A stretch of DNA of 64,000 nucleotides from Desulfatiglans anilini DSM 4660. GTDB lineage: Bacteria > Desulfobacterota > DSM-4660 > Desulfatiglandales > Desulfatiglandaceae. Of this stretch, positions 25,879 through 33,374 are shown piece after piece (the stretch's first letter is position 1; each line of letters begins with the position of its first letter). The stretch spans positions 124,001 to 188,000 of the forward strand of contig NZ_AULM01000004.1 in the NCBI RefSeq assembly GCF_000422285.1, in the 5' to 3' direction. Below the pieces are notes generated by a model that did not search any database, had not been told where the DNA came from, and was given only the letters and a program-made list of their open reading frames with translations. The position numbers were made by a program, and so were the translations under genes.

Positions 25879-27201
25879 TTAGACCTCCTCCCCGCGCAGT
25901 TTACGTATATTGCTCAGAAACGTGGAAATCACCCAGACCGAAAACCCCCCGATCACCACGAAGAACGCCCAGATACCGATCTTGTCGAGCAGGGCGCCCG
26001 TTTGCGGGGATATCGGCAGGATCTCCATCTGGCCCAGTTTTCCCGGGAGCGCGAAGATCCGGTTGACGAAGCCGGCGAGCACCGCCATGGCATAAAACCC
26101 GCGGATCGTGATCCCTTTGACCACCTTGGTCACCAGGGCCCCGATCTGCACCCCGAGGAGGGATCCGAGCAGCATGCCCATGGCCAGGGTGTAGAAGATG
26201 AAGCCGAAGATGGCGTACTGGCTGATCGCCGCATAACCCGCGGTGAAGATGATCTGGAAGATGTCCGTACCGACCGTCGTCATCGAGGAGACGCCGAGCA
26301 TGTAAACGAAGATCGGAAAGGTTAGAAACCCGCCGCCCACGCCCATGATGCCGGCGGCAAGGCCTACCAAGGCCCCGCTCAGGACCAGGAAGACCCAGGA
26401 GATGCTCCGCCCCCCGGGCGTGAAATCGAAGTCGAATTTGACCATGGGCGGAATCTTGACCCCCTGCAGTTTGCGGGGCAGGTTGCCGAGCTCGGTGCCT
26501 TCGTCACGGCCGCCGTGGGCGTCCATGTGGGCATCGCCTTCCGGAACGTCCCCGCCGAGCGGCGCCCGCTTCTTACCCGCCTGCCTGGCGCGCAGGAAGT
26601 CCAGCAGGGCGTACAGCCCGAGGAAACCCAGCATGAGGGAATAAATGGTCGTGATGAAGGCATCGCTCAGGACGGGGTTGATCTCGTAGAGCATCCGGTT
26701 GATCAACCCCCCCGCCGTAGCCCCCAGGATCGCGCCGATCAGAAAAACGAGGGCCAGCGGCACCGACACATTGCCGAGCTTCCGATGGATCACGCTCCCC
26801 ATGATGGCCTTGGCGAAGATGTGGAAGAGATCGGTCCCCACCGCCAGGATGCCCTTGATGCCTGCGCTCATGAGGGCCGGAGCGATGATGAACCCGCCGC
26901 CGGCTCCGATGCACCCTGTGATCAGCCCCGCGCCGAGCCCGATCAGGATAGAGACGATAAAGATCCCCGTTGAATAAAAAGCCGGGCTGTAGGCCTTCTT
27001 GCCCCCGAGGAACTGGGGCATGGTCTCCCCGATCTGCTCCGCGAAGGCGATGCCCCCGATCACCACCGGCACGAGCAGCAGGCCAAGCAAGGCCAGCCGC
27101 TTACGGTCCCCCAGGATCGTATGTGATACGTCCAATTCCCAGCGCGCGTGGGCCTGCGCACCTGCCATCATAAAACGTCCCCATTGCCGAAAGAAACCCA
27201 T
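25879..27201 (-). CDS. TauE/SafE-family permease (sulfite/sulfur-compound exporter type)
   Basis: 440 residues from the ATG at 27201 with GGAGGT 8 nt upstream. Two homologous halves each carry the family signature: GLGAGLITGCIGAGGGFIIA and AAGIMGVGGGFLTFPIFVY followed by VGTDIFQIIFTAG. Around ten membrane helices are interrupted by a charged cytoplasmic loop (about residues 210-260). It starts with a soluble segment (GFFRQWGRFMMAG...) also seen in long TauE forms. Known relatives move sulfite, sulfoacetate or other organosulfur anions. The substrate here is unknown. It is co-transcribed with the 228-residue membrane protein and followed upstream by a receiver gene. Confidence 0.9.
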   Translation of the reverse strand: MGFFRQWGRFMMAGAQAHARWELDVSHTILGDRKRLALLGLLLVPVVIGGIAFAEQIGETMPQFLGGKKAYSPAFYSTGIFIVSILIGLGAGLITGCIGAGGGFIIAPALMSAGIKGILAVGTDLFHIFAKAIMGSVIHRKLGNVSVPLALVFLIGAILGATAGGLINRMLYEINPVLSDAFITTIYSLMLGFLGLYALLDFLRARQAGKKRAPLGGDVPEGDAHMDAHGGRDEGTELGNLPRKLQGVKIPPMVKFDFDFTPGGRSISWVFLVLSGALVGLAAGIMGVGGGFLTFPIFVYMLGVSSMTTVGTDIFQIIFTAGYAAISQYAIFGFIFYTLAMGMLLGSLLGVQIGALVTKVVKGITIRGFYAMAVLAGFVNRIFALPGKLGQMEILPISPQTGALLDKIGIWAFFVVIGGFSVWVISTFLSNIRKLRGEEV

Positions 27202-27285
27202 CTGCAATCAACCTCCAGTCCATATACGCAACAGTGGTTCCGTTCTCTCTTAAGCAGTCTTCGGCCTACCGCCGCCCCCGCTCCA

Positions 27286-27702
27286 TCAATCCGGCGCCTG
27301 CGGTGCTTTCTTTCGTGCGTTGATCTTTTCCTGATGAATGCGCCTCTTTTTGCAGGCGTCTTGGATCTTGTAAAGCAGTTGGTCAAAATCGACCGGCTTC
27401 ATCAGGTAGTCGAAGGCCGCCAGCTCCATTCCAACAATGGCCACACCCACATCGGCGTGGCCGGTCAGCATGATCACCTCCACGAGCGGATGGCGACGCT
27501 TGATCTCGCGCAGCGTTTCGATGCCATCCATCCCGGGCATTTTGACATCCAACACAACGACATCTATACCAGGATGTTTCTCTAAGTGGTCGAGCGCCTC
27601 CTCTCCAGATTTCACGCCGGCGACATCCACCTCCCGCTTCTTCATGCGTTTGAGCAGCGTCTCCAGGAAGTCTGTCTCATCGTCAACGAACAGCACGTTC
27701 AT
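27286..27702 (-). CDS. Single-domain response regulator (CheY-like receiver)
   Basis: 138 residues starting at MNVLFVDDE (ATG 27702, GGAG upstream). A start 9 codons earlier is possible but adds nothing recognisable. The acidic pair DD (residues 7-8), the phosphoacceptor Asp in VVVLDVKMPGMDG, the Thr in MLTGHAD and the Lys in YLMKPVDF are all present. There is no output domain; after the receiver comes only a basic tail (KKRRIHQEKINARKK). It is 85 nt upstream of the TauE gene on the same strand. It probably signals by protein contact, with a kinase elsewhere. Confidence 0.9.
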   Translation of the reverse strand: MNVLFVDDETDFLETLLKRMKKREVDVAGVKSGEEALDHLEKHPGIDVVVLDVKMPGMDGIETLREIKRRHPLVEVIMLTGHADVGVAIVGMELAAFDYLMKPVDFDQLLYKIQDACKKRRIHQEKINARKKAPQAPD

Positions 27703-27937
27703 CCCTGACTCCAAAATTCCCCTCCACACTGGAACAGGCGCTTCGGGAAGGCAGCCCGTGGGCGCCTTTCCAGCCGCTGGGCAGAGGGCCCAAAAGCCTC
27801 CACCGCTTTGTAATATTTTTCACAAAACCTTTTAAGGCAAAAAATGATGAAATGCAAACGTTATCGAAACAATACGTAAAAAAAAATGAGGGGCGGGGGA
27901 AAGCCGGCGGGAGGACGCAGTCCCCCTCAAAATTCGC

Positions 27938-27967
27938 TTGACGCGTTCGGCTCCGAGCTTCTATGCT
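27938..27967 (+). promoter_or_regulatory. Candidate sigma-70 promoter for the carrier/E1 operon
   Basis: TTGACG (27938-27943) and TATGCT (27962-27967) are separated by 18 nt. This would start transcripts about 155 nt before the first carrier gene, giving a long leader. No experimental start is known. Confidence 0.5.
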
Positions 27968-27974
27968 AAATTTT

Positions 27975-28130
27975 TGTTTACTTCCGGACTGGAAATTTCA
28001 TGTGTCCAGTGTATTTTTGACTTGGACACGGGTTTGTTTCCCGTCGGATTTGGTTTTCCAACGTTCAGAACACCTGGTCATCGGGCGGTTCCCCCGAGGA
28101 AGACGATCGCCCGGACCTTCAGGCCGGTTC
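27975..28130 (+). promoter_or_regulatory. Structured leader upstream of the MoaD-like genes
   Basis: The untranslated region holds successive inverted repeats: TTCC/GGAA near 27984-27996, GTGTCCA/TGGACAC (7 bp) near 28000-28027, ACGGG/CCCGT near 28026-28042, and CGGGCG/CGCCCG near 28082-28113. It does not match the Moco RNA consensus as I know it. It could be an unrecognised riboswitch or attenuator, or chance structure in GC-rich DNA. Confidence 0.35.
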
Positions 28131-28370
28131 ATGACGCTTACCGTGTGGCTCAGCTCCTCCCTGCGCAGGACTGCCCCGGGCTACGACCCCGCCAACGGCA
28201 TGGCGGTGGAGGCCGCCCCGGGGGCCTCGGTGGCGGACATCTGCCAGGCGATCGGCGTCGATCCATCGGCCGTCAAGATCGTCATGGTGGATGGGCGGGC
28301 CCGTTCAATGGACCACCGGCTCGAAGGCCACGAACGGGTTGCACTCTTTCCACCGGTCGGCGGAGGTTGA
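28131..28370 (+). CDS. MoaD/ThiS-family sulfur carrier with C-terminal GGG
   Basis: 79-residue ubiquitin-like protein. Beta-grasp pattern: MTLTVWLSSSL, then VEAAPGASVADICQAIGVDP, VKIVMVDGRARSMD, and RVALFPPVGGG at the end. The Gly-Gly tail is the site that an E1-like enzyme adenylates and loads with sulfur. An ATG further upstream in frame is not supported. The last Gly codons (GGC GGA GGT) also form the Shine-Dalgarno of the next gene. Gene order with a second carrier and a ThiF/HesA protein matches clusters that serve molybdopterin or tungstopterin enzymes such as aldehyde:ferredoxin oxidoreductases. No such oxidoreductase is in the window. Confidence 0.85.
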   Translation: MTLTVWLSSSLRRTAPGYDPANGMAVEAAPGASVADICQAIGVDPSAVKIVMVDGRARSMDHRLEGHERVALFPPVGGG

Positions 28371-28371
28371 T

Positions 28372-28722
28372 ATGCCCGAAACCCACTCAGGAGACCAGGT
28401 AGAAATCGTCGTTTTCGGATCTCTCCAACTTTCCCGGCACCGGAAGGGCCTGCCGGCCAGGGTGCTTCTCCCGATTCCGGAATCGGGGGCGGCTGCCCAC
28501 TCGCTCCTCGAACCGATGGGGATATCACCGGACGAGGTCGAGGCCGTCTTCCGCAACGGCCGGGTTGTCAATATCTACGACCCGGTGTTTCCCGGCGACC
28601 GGGTCGCCTTTTTCCCCTATGGGACCCCCGGCCCCTACAGGGTGTTCCTGGGCATGGCGCGTGAAAACATCCGGCGCGCCGAAAAGGAACAACCCGCTCC
28701 CGAAAAGGGCAGCCGCCCGTGA
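28372..28722 (+). CDS. Second MoaD-like protein lacking a Gly-Gly tail
   Basis: 116 residues, ATG 1 nt after the previous stop with GGAGG 5 nt upstream. Beta-grasp features: VEIVVFGSLQL, VFRNGRVVNIYDPVFPGD and RVAFFPYGTPGPYRVFLGM. Where a carrier would end in Gly-Gly this one continues about 30 residues (ENIRRAEKEQ...) to a Ser-Arg-Pro end. It therefore cannot be loaded in the usual way. It may be a structural partner, as with non-conjugating MoaD relatives. It overlaps the E1-like gene by 4 nt (GTGA). Confidence 0.8.
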   Translation: MPETHSGDQVEIVVFGSLQLSRHRKGLPARVLLPIPESGAAAHSLLEPMGISPDEVEAVFRNGRVVNIYDPVFPGDRVAFFPYGTPGPYRVFLGMARENIRRAEKEQPAPEKGSRP

Positions 28723-29648
28723 GTATCTTCCTTTCTGAAGAACAGTCGGCCCTCCTCGAAAACGCCGCTGAATCCGTCCTCCAGCCCTCCGGCGAAGCGC
28801 TTCGCATTCTCCGGGAAAAGACGGCGGCCGAACTGGTGGAAAAGTGGGGCATGACCTTGCGCGCCGTTCACGAAGCCGCCATGCATCTCGGCATCTACCC
28901 CGCGCGCTACACCCGCAACCGAGGCTCCATCTCTCTCGAGGAGCAGATCGGGCTGTCGCATGCACAGGTGAGCGTCATCGGCGCCGGCGGTCTGGGGGGA
29001 ACCGTCATCGAACTCCTTGCCCGCCTCGGGGTCGGGCGCATCGTGGTGGCCGACCACGACCGTTTCGACGAAACCAATCTCAACCGGCAGGCCCTGAGCC
29101 GGGCCGGGAATCTCGGCGCATTCAAGGCTGAAGAGGCCGTACGCGCCGTTCAGTCGATCAACCCGGCCGTCGAGGTCATCGCCCGTACCACCCGGCTGAC
29201 CAGCACCAACGCAGAAGAATTCCTCACAGGCTCCCTCACGGCGGTCGATGCCCTCGACAACATCCCCGACCGCTTTCTGCTCGAGTCCGCCGCCCGAAGG
29301 CTCGGCATTCCTCTGGTGCACGCAGCCTTGGCGGGCTTCGAAGGGCAGCTGATGACCATCTTCCCGGAAGACCGGGGGCTCGAACTCCTCTATGGGAAAC
29401 CGCCGGCCGGCAGGACCCGCTCCGCCGCCCCGGAGGCCGTGCTCGGCGTCCCCACCCCTACGCCCGCCCTCTTGGCCACGCTCCAAACCATGGAGGTGCT
29501 CAAGATCCTCACCGGCCGCGGGCGGCCGATCCGCAACGCCATGCTGCACGTCGACCTCGGAACGGGGTCTTTCGATACCTTCAGTTTCGATCCGTCTCCC
29601 CGTCAGGAGAGAGGCGGTCGAACGTCAGGGCAAGCTGCTGAGCAATGA
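28719..29648 (+). CDS. ThiF/MoeB/HesA-family E1-like adenylyltransferase
   Basis: 309 residues, GTG start overlapping the previous stop. Residues 1-70 are a helical extension (EALRILREKTAAELVEKWG...ARYTRNRGS). Then come SLEEQIGLSHAQVSVIGAGG with the nucleotide-binding GAGGLG (88-93), VADHDRFDETNLNRQAL (ATP and Arg finger region), a conserved Asp in DALDNIPDRF, and a C-terminal part lacking the paired CxxC zinc motifs of MoeB/ThiF. Predicted to adenylate the Gly-Gly carrier two genes upstream for sulfur transfer. The last 68 bp overlap the convergent DUF72 gene. Confidence 0.88.
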   Translation: MSIFLSEEQSALLENAAESVLQPSGEALRILREKTAAELVEKWGMTLRAVHEAAMHLGIYPARYTRNRGSISLEEQIGLSHAQVSVIGAGGLGGTVIELLARLGVGRIVVADHDRFDETNLNRQALSRAGNLGAFKAEEAVRAVQSINPAVEVIARTTRLTSTNAEEFLTGSLTAVDALDNIPDRFLLESAARRLGIPLVHAALAGFEGQLMTIFPEDRGLELLYGKPPAGRTRSAAPEAVLGVPTPTPALLATLQTMEVLKILTGRGRPIRNAMLHVDLGTGSFDTFSFDPSPRQERGGRTSGQAAEQ

Positions 29649-30603
29649 GCGGGGCGTTGCCCCCTGAACGATTGTTGATCACGACGTACGCCCTGGCTTC
29701 TTGGGCCACCGCCGCCTGGAGGATTCGGGCCGTGTCCGGGATCATCCGTCGATCCAGCATCCCATCGACCAGGTGGTCGAAAGGGAAGGCGCGGGCATAG
29801 GCATCCTCGTAGCGAACCCTGCGGGGGGTCATGAGCCGGATGACATAGGTGTGTTCTCGATTCCTGCAGCGCCGCCCGGACAGATTGAACTGCTGCTCCA
29901 AGGAAGGCAGCCAGGTCCAGTGGGAAAGCACCTGGCCCACCCCGCGGGCCTCGAGGACATCCAGGACGGCGGGGTGCCAGAGCGAAGGGGTGCGCAGCTC
30001 CACGTGATAGCGGCCGTCCTCGGGCAGGGAGCCGAAAAACGCGTCCAGGTTTTCGGCGTGATCAGCTGGTTCGGGGCGCTCATTCCGGCGCTGGTATTCC
30101 TGCTCGAAGATCAGGGCGGCCAGCCAAGGCCCGGTCAACGCCAGAGCGGGTTCATAGAACCGCTGCGTAAAGAACGCGCTGTCCAGATAGGCTTCATTCT
30201 CTACAAAGCCGCCCGCGCGGTGGAGCTTCCGGGCGAAAACCGCCTGAGGCACCTTCAGGATCAGCCTGTCCGAGGAACCGAGGCATCCGGCATAGGTCTC
30301 CAAGGTCCGGTATGTGCGTGTCGGCCGTCCCGTTGCATCGAGAAGCGGCTCGTAGAAGGTAAAGTCCAACTCCAGGGTGCGGAAGTGTTGAAAGTAGTCC
30401 CGCACGCTCTCCACCGGCAGCACCTCTTCGACGAACCGTTTCCCGCCGAGGCGCCTGGTGCGGCGGGTGATTTTCGGGCGCCAGGCTTCCGGATAGATCT
30501 GTCCGATCCACCCGGCATACCGGTCGCTGGCTGTCCCGATACAGACCAAGGGATGAATGTCCCTGAACTGATAGCCTTCGAACGGGAACGTCGAACGAGC
30601 CAT
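29581..30603 (-). CDS. DUF72-family protein (YecE-like)
   Basis: 340 residues from the ATG at 30603, preceded by GGGAGGGG. TIM-barrel DUF72 family: CIGTASDRYAGWIGQIYP near the N-terminus, YFQHFRTLELDFTFYEPL, the central DRLILKVPQAVFARKLH, and the diagnostic C-terminal YVVINNRSGGNAPLIAQQ. The biochemical activity of the family is not established. It is convergent with the E1-like gene and shares 68 bp with it, so the two 3' ends are antisense to each other. Confidence 0.88.
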   Translation of the reverse strand: MARSTFPFEGYQFRDIHPLVCIGTASDRYAGWIGQIYPEAWRPKITRRTRRLGGKRFVEEVLPVESVRDYFQHFRTLELDFTFYEPLLDATGRPTRTYRTLETYAGCLGSSDRLILKVPQAVFARKLHRAGGFVENEAYLDSAFFTQRFYEPALALTGPWLAALIFEQEYQRRNERPEPADHAENLDAFFGSLPEDGRYHVELRTPSLWHPAVLDVLEARGVGQVLSHWTWLPSLEQQFNLSGRRCRNREHTYVIRLMTPRRVRYEDAYARAFPFDHLVDGMLDRRMIPDTARILQAAVAQEARAYVVINNRSGGNAPLIAQQLALTFDRLSPDGETDRN

Positions 30604-30806
30604 GGCTGCCACCCCTCCCCGCAATACCTCTCAGCATACTGCAAGACGCCGCGATTGCAAGCGGATTGAGCCCGTCCCGGCGCTTGCCTTTCCTTCGGAA
30701 GCGGAGTATCCTATAGCGGTTCGCAGTTTTTGCACAAAGGGCCCTTTCCCGGTCCGAAGCAATATGCCGTGTGCGGATGAAAAGCGTTTCCAGACAAGGA
30801 GGCACC

Positions 30807-31625
30807 ATGGCTTCCCCTCCCCCTATACGCTATGATTCCGGTGATGATCAGGCCAGGGATAAACTCTCTCGCCTGATGAAGCTCCGAACAGGGACTCCAT
30901 CAGGCACTCCACCGGAACAGGTTCAGATGGAAGGCCCCGACACAGGGCAGAAAAACCAGCCGATCGAACCGGAAGGCCGCTCCCTTTTCGGGGGAAGCAA
31001 GCTCAAATGGATCCTTTTCCTCATCTTCGTTCTGTATGCCCTGATCGCCCGCTACTATGAGCCGCTTCTCCAGAAGATGGGCTCCTATCTGGCCGTCTCG
31101 GATGAGCCGCGCCAGGTCGATCTCGCCGTCATCAGCTTGGGAAACCCGCTTGACCGCACACTGACCGCCGCGGACTGGTACAACGAAAAACGGACAAAAA
31201 CGATCTTTGTCGGCCGGACGGCGCCGCCGGACGGCGCGGAGGAGTTTCTCGCGCGGAGGCTCCCTCTCAGGGAAGAGCGGGACCGGATCCTCCGTTGGCT
31301 CGAAGCCCTCCAGGTTCCCTCATCGGCCTGTCTCCTCGACGACACCTATCTCGAGGACGTCACAGCCGAATCCATCACCGTCAAGCGCATCGCCACGGAG
31401 AACCGCCACCGGCGCATCGCCGTAATCACCGCACCGCTTGAAGGCCGCAGGATCGCAAGCATTTACCGCGATGCCTTCAAAGACACAACGATCGACATCC
31501 TGATCATACCATCCTCTTATTCCTCCAAAGGAGAAGAGGCCTGGTGGCGCTCTTCCGCGGGGAGGGAAGCGGTGCTGACCGAATACGTGCGATTGGCACT
31601 CACCGCCGTCTCAAGCAGCCGGTGA
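30807..31625 (+). CDS. Membrane-anchored DUF218 (YdcF/SanA-like) protein
   Basis: 272 residues from the ATG at 30807 with AAGGAGG 4 nt upstream. A cytoplasmic Pro/Gln-rich N-terminus (about 65 residues) is followed by one membrane helix (WILFLIFVLYALIARYY) and a DUF218-like domain: LAVISLGNPLDRTLTAADWY, TIFVGRTAPPDG, LLDDTYLEDVTAES and IAVITAPLEGRRIASIYRDA, ending WWRSSAGREAVLTEY. Relatives include SanA/ElyC/YdcF, linked to envelope integrity. The usual GG in the first loop is replaced, so remote homology is likely and the activity is uncertain. Confidence 0.75.
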   Translation: MASPPPIRYDSGDDQARDKLSRLMKLRTGTPSGTPPEQVQMEGPDTGQKNQPIEPEGRSLFGGSKLKWILFLIFVLYALIARYYEPLLQKMGSYLAVSDEPRQVDLAVISLGNPLDRTLTAADWYNEKRTKTIFVGRTAPPDGAEEFLARRLPLREERDRILRWLEALQVPSSACLLDDTYLEDVTAESITVKRIATENRHRRIAVITAPLEGRRIASIYRDAFKDTTIDILIIPSSYSSKGEEAWWRSSAGREAVLTEYVRLALTAVSSSR

Positions 31626-31803
31626 AGCAGGGGACAGGCCTGTGACCGCCCAAGGACCCGGAGGGCCGAAGGGGCGATGTCCATGGGGGACGGGGTCCCG
31701 CCATCCGCCGCAGCCGGCATCGCGGCTCGCGGGCTGCCGCACCCTGGGACGAGAGGGGATATTTTGATTGACAGCCACTGGAACGCTTGCTAGCTTTTTT
31801 TAG

Positions 31804-31850
31804 AGGCTGAAGCACCGCCAACCTGATCCGGCACATGATCCTCGCGGCAA
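31804..31850 (+). promoter_or_regulatory. Possible diverged TPP riboswitch core upstream of thiC
   Basis: GAGGCTGA, then ACC, then AACCTGATCCGG (about 31819-31830), then CACATGATCC and CGCGG follow in the order of the TPP aptamer (CUGAGA ... ACC ... GAACCUGAUCYGG ... UAAUGCC.GCG). CGAGA upstream (near 31751) and TCTCG (near 31856) could close a P1 stem. Several consensus positions differ (CTGAAG for CTGAGA; CACATG for TAATGC). The site lies 225 nt before the thiC start. It may be a degenerate riboswitch or chance similarity. Confidence 0.35.
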
Positions 31851-32030
31851 TCTCTTCTCGACGTGCACCCCCCCATTCGGAACGACAGACCGAGACGACC
31901 CGGGCGATGCGCAGTGTCGCATCGGAAGGTGCCGCACACAGTGCGATCCGGCGCCCGGATGGTCCTGCCCATCGAGGCCGCTTTGACAGCCGGCCTCGAG
32001 GCGCCTCCGTGCACCGCCGGTGCCTGCGCC

Positions 32031-32050
32031 CCGCCCTCTTGACAGGGCGG
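32031..32050 (+). promoter_or_regulatory. Hairpin just before the thiC ribosome binding site
   Basis: CCGCCCT (32031-32037) and AGGGCGG (32044-32050) form a perfect 7-bp stem with a 6-nt loop, 25 nt before the thiC ATG. A second hairpin GCACC/GGTGC lies just upstream (about 32011-32023). They may form the expression platform of the leader. There is no U run. Confidence 0.4.
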
Positions 32051-32075
32051 ATTTCTGCAGAAAAAGGGAACTTTC

Positions 32076-33359
32076 ATGACTCAGTTAGCAGCAGCACGCT
32101 CGGGTGTGATCACACCCGAGATGAAAACCGTGGCAGAAAAAGAACGGGTCGACGAACATTGGCTGCGGGAGCAGATCGCCGCAGGCAGGGTCGTCATCCC
32201 TGCCAACCGGAATCATCGGGCCCTCTCCCCCTGCGGCATCGGAGAAGGCCTTACGGTCAAGGTCAACGCCAACATCGGGACCTCATCCGACCATGCCGTC
32301 CTGTCCGAGGAACTGGACAAGTTGAAGGTCTCCGTCGAGGCCGGGGCGGACGCGGTCATGGACCTGTCCACAGGAGGGGACATCAACCGCACCCGCCTCG
32401 AGGTGGTCAAGGCCTCCCCCATTCCGGTCGGGACCGTCCCCATCTACCAGGCGGTCGTGGAAACCACCGAAGAAAAGGGGGGGCTGATCCACCTGACCGT
32501 CGATAAGATCTTCGAGGTCATCGAACGCCAGGCCCAGGACGGGGTCGATTTCATCACGGTCCACTGCGGTTTGACGCGGGCGGCGCTCGAGATGCTCCGG
32601 AAGGAAGGGCGCACCACCGACATCGTCAGCCGAGGGGGCGCCTTTCTGACGACCTGGATGCTCTATCACGACCGCGAAAATCCGCTCTACGAGCACTATG
32701 ACCGCCTCCTCGAACTCGCTGCACGCTATGATCTCACCCTGAGCCTTGGAGACGGCCTGCGCCCGGGCTGCATCGCGGACGCGACCGATCGGGCCCAGAT
32801 CCATGAACTGATGACCCTCGGACACCTGACCCAGCTCGCCTGGGAAAAAGACGTGCAGGTGATGATCGAAGGCCCCGGACACGTGCCGCTAAATCAGATC
32901 GAAACCAACATCATTTTGCAGAAACAGTTGTGCCACCATGCGCCGTTTTACGTGCTCGGGCCGCTCGTGACCGATATCGCCGCCGGCTACGACCACGTCG
33001 CGTGCGCCATCGGCGGCGCCCTGGCCGCGTGGGCCGGGGCGGACTTCCTCTGCTATGTGACGCCGGCCGAGCACCTGTGCCTCCCGAGCGTGGAGGACGT
33101 CAGGGAAGGCGTGGTCGTCACCCGGATCGCCGCACACGCCGCGGACATCGCCCGGGGGAACCGGCACGCCATCGAGCGCGACCACCAGATGTCTGTCGCA
33201 CGCAAGAACCTCGACTGGGGGCGTCAGATGGAACTGGCGATCGATCCGAAAAAGGCCAGGAAATACCGGGATGAGCATCCGCCGGGCGAGGACGATGTGT
33301 GCACCATGTGCGGCAAATATTGCGCGATCAAGCAGGTCAGGGAATATTTCAAGAGTTGA
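32076..33359 (+). CDS. thiC: Phosphomethylpyrimidine synthase, short form
   Basis: Radical-SAM enzyme that rearranges aminoimidazole ribotide to the pyrimidine (HMP-P) of thiamine. 427 residues, the short form usual in anaerobes. Motifs: VNANIGTSSD, DAVMDLSTGGDINRTR, PVGTVPIYQAV, DFITVHCGL, VSRGGAFL, LGDGLRPGC, VMIEGPGHVPLNQIE, YVLGPLVTDIAAGYDH and CYVTPAEHL. The C-terminal cluster motif is CTMCGKYC (C409, C412, C416). A ThiC paralogue, BzaF, makes 5-hydroxybenzimidazole for cobamides in some anaerobes and cannot be excluded from sequence alone. The possible TPP-like leader favours thiC. The start has AAGGGAA upstream. It is convergent with mnmE, 15 nt away. Confidence 0.9.
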   Translation: MTQLAAARSGVITPEMKTVAEKERVDEHWLREQIAAGRVVIPANRNHRALSPCGIGEGLTVKVNANIGTSSDHAVLSEELDKLKVSVEAGADAVMDLSTGGDINRTRLEVVKASPIPVGTVPIYQAVVETTEEKGGLIHLTVDKIFEVIERQAQDGVDFITVHCGLTRAALEMLRKEGRTTDIVSRGGAFLTTWMLYHDRENPLYEHYDRLLELAARYDLTLSLGDGLRPGCIADATDRAQIHELMTLGHLTQLAWEKDVQVMIEGPGHVPLNQIETNIILQKQLCHHAPFYVLGPLVTDIAAGYDHVACAIGGALAAWAGADFLCYVTPAEHLCLPSVEDVREGVVVTRIAAHAADIARGNRHAIERDHQMSVARKNLDWGRQMELAIDPKKARKYRDEHPPGEDDVCTMCGKYCAIKQVREYFKS

Positions 33360-33374
33360 CCGGGCGGGCGCCGA

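Noticed and set aside
27975-28130. Moco/Tuco riboswitch
   Set aside because: Hairpins are present but the conserved Moco RNA stems and linkers could not be found. It is kept only as an unclassified structured leader.
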